Shown: positions 25,860 to 34,041, counted from the first letter of the stretch. The stretch is 64,000 nt of DNA from Clostridium ljungdahlii (GCF_001636845.1 NZ_LITT01000009.1:1-64000); one strand, 5' to 3'. Program-made: numbers and translations. The notes: generated by a model from the sequence alone, not told the origin.

Positions 25860-26723
25860 TCAATCTATTTTTTTAATACTATAAACGGCATAAATGACAA
25901 ATGCTGCTCCAAAAATTTGAAGTAGTGTTAAAGGTTCCTTTAAAATAAAAAAGGAAAGAAACATAGCTGTAGGTATTTCTAAATTACCTATTATTGAAAC
26001 TTTTAAAGATCCAATATGTTTAATTGCCGCGTAAAGCAAAGTTAAAGGTATTATCTCACAAAACACTCCTAATATTACAATGCAAACAATTAATTTTCCG
26101 TTCAAATCCTGTCTAAACACTTCCACTGGAAATTTAAGAATTATTAAAGATAAAAATGAAAAAATAATGGAGTAAAAGTTAACTGAAAGTGGATTTAATT
26201 TATCCATTTTTTTCTCCGTATATATATTCATAAAAGCATAAAATACTGCTGCTAGAATTCCATACATAAAACCTTTTGTTGAAAAGGCCTTTATCCCCTG
26301 GTTAAGACCCAAAGCTAAAAAACAACCTATAAAAGTTGCAATAAGAGCAAAAATTTTATTAAAACCTACCTGCATTTTTTGAAATACTACTGAATAAATA
26401 AAAACCATAGCAGGATATGTATAAAGCAGTATGGTAACCATTGAAACGTCAAGATAATTAAAAGCCATGTAATAGAAAATAGTCATAAAAGTATTACCCA
26501 CTATGCCAAGAACTGCTGTGTGATATAAATCCTTTTTTCCTATTTTTAAAGCCTTACTATCTATTATAAGTATGCCTAGAAACATAATTGGAATTGACAT
26601 CATATATTGAAGTGTCAATATATTTATAGAATTTGCCCCTTCTGAGAAAGCAATTTTTATTATGATTCCGCAAGTTCCAAATAATATGGCAGACAATACG
26701 GAATATATGTATCCTTTTTTCAA
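25860..26723 (-). CDS. EamA-family (DMT) transporter
   Basis: The protein has ten membrane helices in two EamA repeats, beginning GYIYSVLSAILFGTCGIIIK; it would export or import a small metabolite, substrate unknown. I place the start at the TTG at 26723, five bases after AGGGGTG, because it puts the first helix near the N-terminus. An ATG 66 bases further upstream (26789) would add 22 polar residues and has no ribosome site. It is a single gene, divergent from the electron-transfer flavoprotein. Confidence 0.8.
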   Translation of the reverse strand: MKKGYIYSVLSAILFGTCGIIIKIAFSEGANSINILTLQYMMSIPIMFLGILIIDSKALKIGKKDLYHTAVLGIVGNTFMTIFYYMAFNYLDVSMVTILLYTYPAMVFIYSVVFQKMQVGFNKIFALIATFIGCFLALGLNQGIKAFSTKGFMYGILAAVFYAFMNIYTEKKMDKLNPLSVNFYSIIFSFLSLIILKFPVEVFRQDLNGKLIVCIVILGVFCEIIPLTLLYAAIKHIGSLKVSIIGNLEIPTAMFLSFFILKEPLTLLQIFGAAFVIYAVYSIKKID

Positions 26724-26869
26724 CAGAACACCCCTATCTGAGTAATTAAATTTAGCAGTCAATGTTTTTATTTTAACATAGTTTTTCATTTTAAAGTAAC
26801 AAAAATCATTCTGAAAAATAATCTAATATTGTACATAGTTTTATAATAATATCAACGGAGGTTATTTAC

Positions 26870-27856
26870 ATGTATTGTATTGATGCAGGAAGTGACTATT
26901 GTCCATGCCACCTGGCAGAGACTCTTGACTGTATATTATGCTCTCAACTTTCCGGTGAAGAGTTTTGCCAATGCAAAGACTGGTGTGGAGTTTGTATATA
27001 TGAACAATATATTTCCAATGGTAAAAAAGCAAAAAATTTAAGAAAAACTTATGATTGTCCTATATTAGACAAAAAAGTAGCTGAAGATTCTCTTTGCATG
27101 TTTACTTTAGAAGGACCAGAAAACCTAGTAAGAGAATTATCTAATGCTGGAAGCTTTGTATTTTTAAGGAATAAGGAAAGTGTAAATTATTACGATGTAC
27201 CAATTTCCATTATAAACGCTGATAAAACAAACAATACTCTAGATGTTGCAATAAAATCAAGCGGCACAAAAACTAAAGCTCTTTTTAAATTAAATAAAGG
27301 AGATAAAATACTTCTTAGAGGACCGTTTTCAAACGGAATAATGGGACTTTCAAATGTTTCTAATGCTAAAGATGGTATATCATTAATTATAGCTCGAGGC
27401 ATAGGAATTGCTCCTTCTATTCCAGTTATGAAAAAATTATATTCCAATAAGAACAAGGTTATATCTATTATTGACACACAATTTAAAGAAAATTTTTATG
27501 AGGATTATTTTAAAGAATGCAAATCAAAAGTGTTAGATTGCACTATATTAGACGAGGGAAATCTATCTGAGAAATTCAAATTAATTTTGGAAAAAATTCT
27601 CCGGGAAAATTCCATAAACTTAGTACACTGTGGAGGCCCGGATATAATGAGTTATGAAATTATAGATTTTATAGATAAAATGAACAATTCAAAAAACAAA
27701 TTCATAAATTTTTCCTGCTGCAATAATTCCAAAATGAGCTGCGGTGAAGGAATATGTGCAAGCTGCACCAAACACTATGATGGTGACATAGTTAGAAGAC
27801 TATGCAAGGTGCAGATGGATCCAAGAGATTTATTTAAAGGTAGAAGATTATTATAG
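26870..27856 (+). CDS. PyrK-like FAD/NAD electron-transfer subunit with Cys-rich N-terminus
   Basis: The 328-residue protein matches dihydroorotate-dehydrogenase electron-transfer (PyrK) and sulfide-dehydrogenase-like flavoproteins. There is a ferredoxin-reductase-type FAD domain, an NAD domain opening IARGIGIAPSIPVM, and a C-terminal [2Fe-2S] set (SCGEGICASC and a later Cys). It is about 70 residues longer than PyrK because of an N-terminal segment with nine Cys in 42 residues (3, 11, 13, 21, 24, 33, 35, 39, 42), which could hold another cluster. It starts behind GGAGG and is followed after 13 bases by the FAD oxidoreductase, its probable partner. Confidence 0.8.
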   Translation: MYCIDAGSDYCPCHLAETLDCILCSQLSGEEFCQCKDWCGVCIYEQYISNGKKAKNLRKTYDCPILDKKVAEDSLCMFTLEGPENLVRELSNAGSFVFLRNKESVNYYDVPISIINADKTNNTLDVAIKSSGTKTKALFKLNKGDKILLRGPFSNGIMGLSNVSNAKDGISLIIARGIGIAPSIPVMKKLYSNKNKVISIIDTQFKENFYEDYFKECKSKVLDCTILDEGNLSEKFKLILEKILRENSINLVHCGGPDIMSYEIIDFIDKMNNSKNKFINFSCCNNSKMSCGEGICASCTKHYDGDIVRRLCKVQMDPRDLFKGRRLL

Positions 27857-27869
27857 GGGGTATTTTTTT

Positions 27870-28127
27870 ATGAAAATAATAGTAATTGGCTCAGGATGGT
27901 CCGGATGCTCCGCAGCTTTATCTGCCAAAAAAGCAGGTGCTGATGTAGTTGTATATGAAAAAACAGACATGGTACTTGGCCTAGGAAATGTAGGAGGAAT
28001 AATGAGAAATAACGGCAGATACACTGCTGCAGAAGAAATCACTGCACTTGGAGCAGGAGATCTAATAAGCATCACAGACAGTCTTACTAGACACAAAAAC
28101 CTGGATTTTCCCGGTCATAAGCATGCT
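27870..28127 (+). pseudogene. FAD oxidoreductase, 5' exon-like half (split gene)
   Basis: This frame opens with an FAD-binding GSGWSG (residues 7-12) and continues naturally to FPGHKHA, residue 86, where the inserted element begins. Read into the element it stops after nine foreign residues (at 28154). The missing continuation is at 31218. Joined, the two halves give a 425-residue enzyme related to TrmFO/GidA-like and other FAD-dependent oxidoreductases. It follows the PyrK-like gene closely, so the pair probably worked as an NAD(P)H-linked complex. Confidence 0.85.
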
Positions 28128-28143
28128 CCGTTTATAGTATTGC
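28122..28143 (+). other. Left junction (attL) of the serine-recombinase element
   Basis: The shared core CATGCT (28122-28127) is followed by the element arm GTTTATAGTATTGC (28130-28143). Both are repeated at the right end, the arm in inverted orientation. Confidence 0.8.
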
Positions 28144-28184
28144 GACCTTATTAAAAGCTTTAACTTTTTAATTCAAATAAAAGC

Positions 28185-28227
28185 AACATGTCAAAACGTC
28201 ATCTTTCTAGGATGTTTCGACATGTTT
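28185..28227 (-). terminator. Terminator of the annealing-protein operon
   Basis: AACATGTC pairs with GACATGTT, extended by GATG/CATC with small bulges, followed on the minus strand by TTTTATTTG. Confidence 0.75.
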
Positions 28228-28261
28228 ACAATAAGTATCCATCTAATTTCAAGAACTCTGT

Positions 28262-28984
28262 TTATTTGGCCGTACTTAAAATTCGAGCACCTTTAACATT
28301 TACCTGACAATTCATACATAACATTTTTCCAAATTTTTTATTGCTATAATCTGCTACTTTTTCCGATATGATGTTTCCACACTTTTCGCAGTGAAGCTCA
28401 TTTTTATTTATTACGTCTTTATTGTCTATAGTAACTGTTTTATTCTGATCACCACCAGCTTTTCCTAAAGAATATCTTAATCTATAATAATTATCTTGAA
28501 TTTCCAACTGATTGATTTCCCTATTCTTGTTGTATCCTATTGACTTAACTTGAAAATGTACCCTTGGTGACAGAGTAACTTTTCCATCTTTTTCAGCAAA
28601 TTCTCCCTGCTGTAAACTAATCCATATAAAAGGAGCTGTATAAAGTTCTCTTCCTATTCCAATATTAAATCCTGCCCTTTTAAAACTGTCACTAGCTTGA
28701 CCCTTTTCTTTTTCCGTATAACTTTCCACTCCCACATCTTGCTTTCTAATCCACTGTTTCTTTTCATCATCCCAAATATCTATATTACAAAATAATCTTC
28801 CATTTATAAGTTCATGAGTTCTTTTCCACCCTGTCATTCCAAACGTTTCATCAAGTATTTTCATATCAACTCTTGCATCCTTATATAAGAGCAAAACACA
28901 TCCTACACCGTTTGCAGTTTTCTTTAAGCTCTGTACTCTTATTTCAATTTCATCTGCTTTTAAAAGCCGTACCTCCTTATTCAT
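28262..28984 (-). CDS. Rad52/Rad22-like single-strand annealing protein
   Basis: The 240-residue protein matches phage-type Rad52-like annealing proteins: VLLYKDARVDMKILDETFG, then GWKRTHELINGRLFCNI and GQASDSFKRAGFNIGIGREL. Such proteins pair complementary single strands during recombination. The C-terminus has a zinc ribbon (CEKCGNIIS and a later CMNCQ). It starts behind AAGGAGG and is last in a three-gene leftward operon inside the recombinase element. A recombination protein as the main cargo of so small an element is unusual. Confidence 0.8.
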   Translation of the reverse strand: MNKEVRLLKADEIEIRVQSLKKTANGVGCVLLLYKDARVDMKILDETFGMTGWKRTHELINGRLFCNIDIWDDEKKQWIRKQDVGVESYTEKEKGQASDSFKRAGFNIGIGRELYTAPFIWISLQQGEFAEKDGKVTLSPRVHFQVKSIGYNKNREINQLEIQDNYYRLRYSLGKAGGDQNKTVTIDNKDVINKNELHCEKCGNIISEKVADYSNKKFGKMLCMNCQVNVKGARILSTAK

Positions 28985-29000
28985 ATTGCTGCACCTCCTT

Positions 29001-29126
29001 TTAAATATATATCCATACTATTAAAGGATTTTTCTTATCTATAATATACTTTATAGTTCTAAACTCTTTTAACTGTTTATCTCTCTGCTCTATATTTTCA
29101 AATCTCATTTTAGTTTTGTTTTCCAT
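29001..29126 (-). CDS. Small element protein, 41 residues
   Basis: An ATG behind GGAGGAGG opens a 41-codon frame rich in Lys and Glu (MENKTKMRFENIEQRDKQLK) with a hydrophobic end (NPLIVWIYI). Its stop lies just before the ribosome site of the annealing-protein gene, so it belongs to that operon. No family is recognised. Confidence 0.6.
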   Translation of the reverse strand: MENKTKMRFENIEQRDKQLKEFRTIKYIIDKKNPLIVWIYI

Positions 29127-29207
29127 CTTATACCTCCTCCGAAGGTACACTCATTTTTTCATATTCTTAATTTTAGTTTGAATGGTTTTCAATATGTCTA
29201 TACTTAT

Positions 29208-29381
29208 TTATTTATTCCATGTTTGTCTTTCTTTTAATGTTTTTATGAGTTCATCTATTTGTTCAACACGTAATTCGCTTATAAGTGCTCTTGCAAAAGC
29301 TCTTGCCTTTCTTGTTTCCAGTTCATCCATTATTTTAGGGTCTTTTGAATAATGCATTCTTACTTTTATTGGCTTGGCCAT
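29208..29381 (-). CDS. Small element protein, 57 residues
   Basis: An ATG behind GGGAG opens a 57-codon frame. The product is basic at the start (MAKPIKVRMHYSKDPKIM) and then helical (ETRKARAFARALISELRVEQ). It may be a small DNA-binding or excision-control protein, but I see no decisive motif. It heads the leftward operon of the element, divergent from the recombinase. Confidence 0.6.
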   Translation of the reverse strand: MAKPIKVRMHYSKDPKIMDELETRKARAFARALISELRVEQIDELIKTLKERQTWNK

Positions 29382-29549
29382 AAAATAACATCTCCCAGTT
29401 ATTTTTTAAGCATATTTACCTACAATATTATATTCACATCAACTTATTGTGTGATGAAAATTTTTAATTTAAAAAGGAATAAAAAGTTAATTAAGCCCAT
29501 GTAATTTAATATAAGACTATATTAATTTTTGAGGATGTGATTTTAAAAA

Positions 29550-31184
29550 ATGATAGCAGCTGTATACAGCAGAAAATCCACATTTACATGCAAAGGTGAG
29601 TCTATAGAAAATCAGGTACAAATATGTAAAGAATACGCAAAGAATAATTTGAAAATAAGCAGTTTTATAATATATGAAGATGAAGGTTTTTCTGGCGGCA
29701 ATACAAATAGGCCTAGATTTCAAGAACTTTTAAAGGATGCTAAAAAAGAAAAATTTAATTTTTTAATATGCTACAGATTAGACAGGATTAGTAGAAATGT
29801 TGCTGATTTTTCTACTACATTAGAATTATTACAGAAACACAATATATCTTTTGTAAGTGTAAAAGAGCAGTTTGATACAAGTACACCTATAGGTAAAGCC
29901 ATGGTATATATAGCTTCTGTATTTGCACAGTTAGAGCGGGAAACTATTGCAGAACGTGTTCGAGATAATATGTTAGAACTTGCAAAATCCGGCCGCTGGC
30001 TTGGAGGTCAAACTCCCCTTGGTTTCAATTCTAAGAAAGTAACTTATTATAACTCTGAAATGAAACAAAAATTTATGCATAAACTTTCTCCTATAAAAAA
30101 AGAATTGGATAAAGTTAAATTGATATATAGTAAATACATGGAATTTGGTTCTATATCCTTAGTTCTTAAATATTTGCTTACTAATAGCATAAAAGGAAAA
30201 AATGGTGGAGACTTTTCATCTATGTCAATAAATGATATTCTTAGAAATCCCGTTTATGTCAAATCAGACGATTCGGTTTTTAAATATTTAAAGGGCTTAA
30301 GTATAACTACCTGCGGCATACCTAATGGCAATGGAATTATTACATATAATAAACGCAATTCAAAATATATAACTAGAAATACAAATAAGTGGATTGCTGC
30401 AGTTGCCAAGCATAAAGGAATTATTGAAAGTACTACCTGGCTAGAAGTACAATTTCAATTAGATAAAAATAAGAGAAAATCTAATCCAAGACAGGGAACC
30501 TCTAAAAAATCTTTGTTATCTGGAATATTAAAATGTGCTTTGTGCGGTGCACCAATGCGTGTCTCTTACGGAAGGTCTAAGAAAAATGGGAATGGAAGAA
30601 TTTACTATTATGTATGTACAATGAAAGCCCATTCTGGAAAAAGCAGATGTGCTAACCCTAATGCCAACGGTCCAAAAATTGAAAAAGCTATTACTGAAAA
30701 TATAAAAAAACTAAACATAAATAAGCTTTTAAAAGAACTACAATGTCATAAAAATGAATCAAGCTCCTCTATTAAAAACAACTTTACTGAAATGTTAAAA
30801 AAAGAAATCGAAGATAAAAATAATCAAATGAACACATTATTGCAGCAATTATCAAATATAAATGCAGCTAACTCCCCTGCTTCTGAATTTATCCTAAATA
30901 AAATAGAAAACTTAGCAAAAGCAATAAAAGATTTAAATTTGAAATTAGACAAGTCTAAAAGTATCGAAGAAGAAAATATGTATAGAAAGATAAATCTAGA
31001 TATAATAGAGAAAAACTTAGAAGATTTTAATTCATCCTTCTCCCTAATAAAAGATGTATCAATCAAAAGGCACATCTTAGAAAACATAATTGACAAAATC
31101 TACTGGAATGGTAATACAGGTGATATTGATGTTTACCTATGGGGAAGTGAAAAAACACACAAGCTTCATCCTAATATTTTCTAA
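29550..31184 (+). CDS. Large serine recombinase
   Basis: The 544-residue enzyme has a resolvase domain with catalytic Ser10 in AAVYSRKS and the partner arginines in YRLDRISR. A recombinase domain follows at about 160-270, then a zinc ribbon (CALCGAPM, then YYVCTMKAHSGKSRC), a coiled coil, and a short C-terminus (IDVYLWGSEK). Such enzymes cut and rejoin attB and attP through two-base staggered breaks. The flanking att half-sites make this gene the one that inserted the element and could excise it. A GAGG site lies rather far (about 15 bases) from the ATG, so translation may be weak. Confidence 0.93.
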   Translation: MIAAVYSRKSTFTCKGESIENQVQICKEYAKNNLKISSFIIYEDEGFSGGNTNRPRFQELLKDAKKEKFNFLICYRLDRISRNVADFSTTLELLQKHNISFVSVKEQFDTSTPIGKAMVYIASVFAQLERETIAERVRDNMLELAKSGRWLGGQTPLGFNSKKVTYYNSEMKQKFMHKLSPIKKELDKVKLIYSKYMEFGSISLVLKYLLTNSIKGKNGGDFSSMSINDILRNPVYVKSDDSVFKYLKGLSITTCGIPNGNGIITYNKRNSKYITRNTNKWIAAVAKHKGIIESTTWLEVQFQLDKNKRKSNPRQGTSKKSLLSGILKCALCGAPMRVSYGRSKKNGNGRIYYYVCTMKAHSGKSRCANPNANGPKIEKAITENIKKLNINKLLKELQCHKNESSSSIKNNFTEMLKKEIEDKNNQMNTLLQQLSNINAANSPASEFILNKIENLAKAIKDLNLKLDKSKSIEEENMYRKINLDIIEKNLEDFNSSFSLIKDVSIKRHILENIIDKIYWNGNTGDIDVYLWGSEKTHKLHPNIF

Positions 31185-31191
31185 GCCTGCT

Positions 31192-31217
31192 GCAATACTA
31201 TAAACCATGTTCATGCT
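31192..31217 (+). other. Right junction (attR) of the element
   Basis: The element arm GCAATACTATAAAC (31192-31205) is the exact reverse complement of the left arm. It is followed after six bases by the core CATGCT (31212-31217), where the oxidoreductase resumes. Confidence 0.8.
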
Positions 31218-32237
31218 TGGCTCTATGATGTAAATAAAATCGAACCAGCTGTTAGAAAATATATTTTAAGTAAAGATATAAAATTAAAACTAATATCAAG
31301 AGTAGTGGATGTAAAAATGGAAGGTACTAAAATAAAAGGCATATATACCTCAAATGGAGATTATGAAGAAGCAGATGCCTTTGTTGAGACTACAGGTTCC
31401 ACAGGTCCTATGGGAAACTGTATAAAATATGGTAATGGTTGCTCCATGTGCATACTTAGATGCCCTTCCTTCGGACCTAGGATAAGCATAAGCAAATGTG
31501 CTGGAGTAGAAGATCTTCACGGCGAGAGATTAGATGGAACTTACGGAGCTTTCAGCGGTTCCTGTAAACTTGCCAAAGATACTATAGATAAAAATCTCTT
31601 GCATGAAATTGAAGAAAAAGGTGCAGTAGTACTTAAAGTTCCAGAAGAAGATATAAATATGGATAAATTAAAGGCTAAAGTATGCCAGCAGTATGCTTTA
31701 AAAGAATTTGCACAAAATGTAATACTTCTAGATACAGGCCACGTAAAGTTAATGACATCCTATTATCCTTTAGAAAAGTTGCGTAAAATACGAGGACTAG
31801 AGAATGTCAAATTCATAGATCCATATTCTGGGGGTAAAGGAAATTCTATAAGATATCTTTCCATAGCACCCGTTTCTGTAGACTTAAAAGTAAATGGCAT
31901 AGATAATTTATTTTGCGGTGGAGAGAAAAGTGGTCTCTTTGTAGGTCACACAGAAGCTATATGTACAGGATCCCTTGCCGGTCATAATGCAGTAAGATGT
32001 GCACTCAATATTCCTACTCTAACACTTCCAACTAATACAGCTATTGGAGATATCATAAGCTATGCAACTTCTAAAATACACACTAAAGAAGGAAGAAAAA
32101 ACAGATATACTTTTGCTGGTGCAGAATTTTTTAACAGAATGAAAGAAAAAGGTCTATATTCCATAGACAGAGAAGAAATACAAAATAGAATTAAAAATAC
32201 TGGTCTTTCAAATATATTTAATAAAAAATTAGTTTAA
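31218..32237 (+). pseudogene. FAD oxidoreductase, 3' half (split gene)
   Basis: The frame continues from WLYDVNKIEPAVRKYIL, in phase with the left half across CATGCT, and runs 339 codons to TAA. It includes a Cys cluster (GNGCSMCILRCPSFG) and a C-terminal FAD-contact region (FCGGEKSGLFVGHTEAICTG) like that of TrmFO/GidA-type enzymes. Without excision it has no start of its own except an internal GTG (31305) lacking a ribosome site. The segment 31951-32108 is duplicated at 33884-34041. Confidence 0.85.
31951..32108 (+). repeat. 158-bp direct repeat, source copy
   Basis: This stretch of the oxidoreductase is repeated without a visible mismatch at 33884-34041, in the same orientation and 1.93 kb downstream. 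Identity ends abruptly at both sides. Confidence 0.9.
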
Positions 32238-32264
32238 TAGCTCTAAGTAGGCTTCTAAACAAAA

Positions 32265-32336
32265 AATAAACTTATGCTGCGAATATTTTACAACCACAAG
32301 CACGGTTAAATATTTCTACGCATAAGTTTATTTTTT
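32265..32336 (+). terminator. Terminator of the oxidoreductase operon
   Basis: AATAAACTTATGC pairs with GCATAAGTTTATT, with an inner AATATTT/AAATATT stem, followed by six T. It ends the PyrK-like/oxidoreductase transcript when the element is excised. Confidence 0.85.
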
Positions 32337-32377
32337 AGTTAAAAACAGTACTTACGCAGGATGATTTAATTATATAT

Positions 32378-32392
32378 GATACATTTCGTATC
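32378..32392. promoter_or_regulatory. Possible XRE operator GATAC-N5-GTATC
   Basis: A perfect 5-bp palindrome with a 5-base centre lies 84 bases before the XRE gene, and a half-site-like TGTATC occurs further downstream near 32437. Autoregulation is a reasonable guess. Confidence 0.4.
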
Positions 32393-32475
32393 TATGTTTA
32401 TATCATAGTTGCTTTTTGTATTATTTGTTCGTTTTTGTATCATTTTTTGATAATATAAAAGTGAGGTGTATTTAA

Positions 32476-32700
32476 ATGGATATATCACATAATTTAAAAA
32501 AACTCAGATCGGAAAAAGGATTAACACAAATAGAATTAAGTAAAAATTTGAACATTAATAGGGCAACTTATGCTCATTACGAAACAGGAAGAAGAGAACC
32601 CGATATAGAAACCCTAAAATTATTTTCCGATTATTTCAATGTATCAGTAAATTATTTAATGGGACTTACAAACATACGTAACCCCTTCATCACAAAATAG
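32476..32700 (+). CDS. XRE-family regulator with a foreign C-terminal end
   Basis: The 74-residue protein is a near-complete XRE helix-turn-helix (LKKLRSEKGLTQIELSKNLN, then NRATYAHYETGRREPDIETL) and starts behind GTGAGGTG. After YLMGLTN the last residues come from a junction with unrelated low-complexity sequence, so the native C-terminus is probably lost. Its DNA-binding part is complete and may still work. It sits among decayed mobile-element genes. Confidence 0.75.
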   Translation: MDISHNLKKLRSEKGLTQIELSKNLNINRATYAHYETGRREPDIETLKLFSDYFNVSVNYLMGLTNIRNPFITK

Positions 32701-32848
32701 TACTTCATCATCACAAAGCAATACCCCAAATACTCCACAAACATCAAATACAAATCAAGAACAAAAAGTTACAAGTAAACAACAAAGTTCAAGCACTAAT
32801 ACAGACGACAGTACTATAGCATATTATGTTTCAAATAGTAACACATAA
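32681..32848 (+). pseudogene. Ser/Thr/Gln-rich gene tail
   Basis: In the frame next to the XRE end, an open stretch encodes PSSQNSTSSSQSNTPNTPQT and further Ser/Thr/Gln-rich linker, then STIAYYVSNSNT and a stop. This looks like the linker and partial end of a secreted or surface protein; it has no start. The junction lies inside the XRE C-terminus. Confidence 0.5.
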
Positions 32849-32915
32849 ATTGCTTCTCAATAAAATATAATTTCATGATATAATGTTATTACATATAAAG
32901 AAAGGATCTATTATT

Positions 32916-33218
32916 ATGGATAATGTTGAAAAATTATTACAACAGATACTTGACTCTCAGAATAAAACTAACGAGAGACTTAATAAACTTGAATCAAAAT
33001 TTGATGCACTCGAATCTCAAACATCAGAAAGCACTCAAATTCTTAAAGCTCTTGAACACAGTTCAGAAGTACATAAAGTTGAAATAGATAATTTAACTCA
33101 TACCGTTGCTGAGATATCTGGTGATGTAAAATCAATTAAATCTGCCGTAACTAAAGGTCAAAAGGCTTATGACTACCTTGAGAATTTCAATAAGTTCTCT
33201 TCATCTGAAAATCAATAA
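32916..33218 (+). CDS. Coiled-coil mobile-element protein, 100 residues
   Basis: The start is the ATG at 32916, behind AAAGGA. The protein is a long coiled coil with a helical C-terminus (KGQKAYDYLENFNKF). The stretch QILKALEHSSEV matches the phage-block protein at 1092-1382, and GQKAYDYL recurs as GEKAYDFI in the next gene. It is therefore part of a small family carried on these elements. Function is unknown. Confidence 0.65.
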   Translation: MDNVEKLLQQILDSQNKTNERLNKLESKFDALESQTSESTQILKALEHSSEVHKVEIDNLTHTVAEISGDVKSIKSAVTKGQKAYDYLENFNKFSSSENQ

Positions 33219-33254
33219 ATAGAATAAAATATTTTACCTTAAAGGAGAATAATT

Positions 33255-33635
33255 ATGGAAAATGATAAAATATTTGAACTCATGACTAAAATGTATGCTG
33301 AAATGCAGCAAGGGTTTAAGAAGATTGACGAGAGATTTAATGGTGTTAACAATCGAATTGATGGTATAGACAAAAGAATTGATGGACTAGAAAAAAAGGT
33401 TGATAAAAACACTATATTACTTGAAAGACAGGGTAAAGACATACAATTGTTAGCTGAATGTCATAAAAATCTATCAGAACAAATGGATCGTAAATTTGAA
33501 GAAGTAAATAAAACTATAGATAGGAATTACTCTCTCCATAACAGAGCTATTAAAGATATTTCACAAACCTCAAGTAAAGGTGAAAAAGCTTATGATTTTA
33601 TAAAAGAACTCTCTAATAAAAACTTTGGCAACTGA
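33255..33635 (+). CDS. Coiled-coil mobile-element protein, 126 residues
   Basis: The protein starts behind AAAGGAG. It is coiled coil throughout, with short heptad repeats (NNRIDGIDKRIDGLEKKVD) and a C-terminal SSKGEKAYDFIKEL that resembles the end of the preceding gene. The two are a tandem pair, probably diverged duplicates. A terminator follows. Confidence 0.65.
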   Translation: MENDKIFELMTKMYAEMQQGFKKIDERFNGVNNRIDGIDKRIDGLEKKVDKNTILLERQGKDIQLLAECHKNLSEQMDRKFEEVNKTIDRNYSLHNRAIKDISQTSSKGEKAYDFIKELSNKNFGN

Positions 33636-33645
33636 TCTATGTTTT

Positions 33646-33677
33646 AAACATATAAGATATTTTCTTATATGTTTTTT
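33646..33677 (+). terminator. Terminator of the coiled-coil pair
   Basis: AAACATATAAGA pairs with TCTTATATGTTT, followed by TTTTAG. Confidence 0.8.
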
Positions 33678-33720
33678 AGTTTTACATACAAAAACTTCTA
33701 TTTAAGGAGGTACACAGCAC

Positions 33721-33860
33721 ATGAAAATAGCAATACACTCAAGGAAATCGAAATTTACTGGCAAAGATGATAGAATAGAGAACCTAGTACAAATGTGCCG
33801 GGAACCTTGATATAAAGTTCTGGGGCAGTAAAAAAAATGACTTTTCTAAAGATGTATGAC
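33721..33860 (+). pseudogene. Serine recombinase remnant, N- and C-terminal ends fused
   Basis: Behind AAGGAGG an ATG opens a frame matching the first 29 residues of a serine recombinase (AIHSRKSKFTG, then IENLVQMC) up to a TGA. Directly after, another frame reads DIKFWGSKKNDFSKDV and a stop, matching the C-terminal tip of the intact recombinase (DIDVYLWGSEK). About 500 codons are deleted between them. It belonged to a second, related but not identical element. Confidence 0.75.
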
Positions 33861-33883
33861 CACTTGCATTTTGCTAAAACGAT

Positions 33884-34041
33884 CAGAAGCTATATGTACA
33901 GGATCCCTTGCCGGTCATAATGCAGTAAGATGTGCACTCAATATTCCTACTCTAACACTTCCAACTAATACAGCTATTGGAGATATCATAAGCTATGCAA
34001 CTTCTAAAATACACACTAAAGAAGGAAGAAAAAACAGATAT
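33884..34041 (+). repeat. 158-bp direct repeat, second copy (oxidoreductase fragment)
   Basis: It copies 31951-32108 exactly as far as I can read. It lies just after the recombinase remnant, mirroring the order recombinase end - oxidoreductase 3' part seen at the intact element. It carries no start and ends in unrelated sequence. Confidence 0.9.

Larger units (their letters stand above)
28122..31211 (+). mobile_element. 3.09-kb serine-recombinase element interrupting the FAD oxidoreductase
   Basis: The element is bounded by direct copies of CATGCT (28122 and 31212). Inside, 14-bp arms in inverted orientation (28130-28143 and 31192-31205) would form a dyad attP when joined. It is 3,090 bases core to core, and removing it restores the host reading frame exactly. 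Cargo: a Rad52-like annealing protein, two small genes (all leftward) and a rightward large serine recombinase. This resembles the sporulation 'skin' type of gene-splitting element, but in a redox gene. Confidence 0.85.

Noticed and set aside
31305-32237. Independent gene starting at GTG 31305
   Set aside because: There is no ribosome site, the reading frame extends upstream to the element junction, and the protein lacks its FAD-binding start; it is the 3' half of the split gene.
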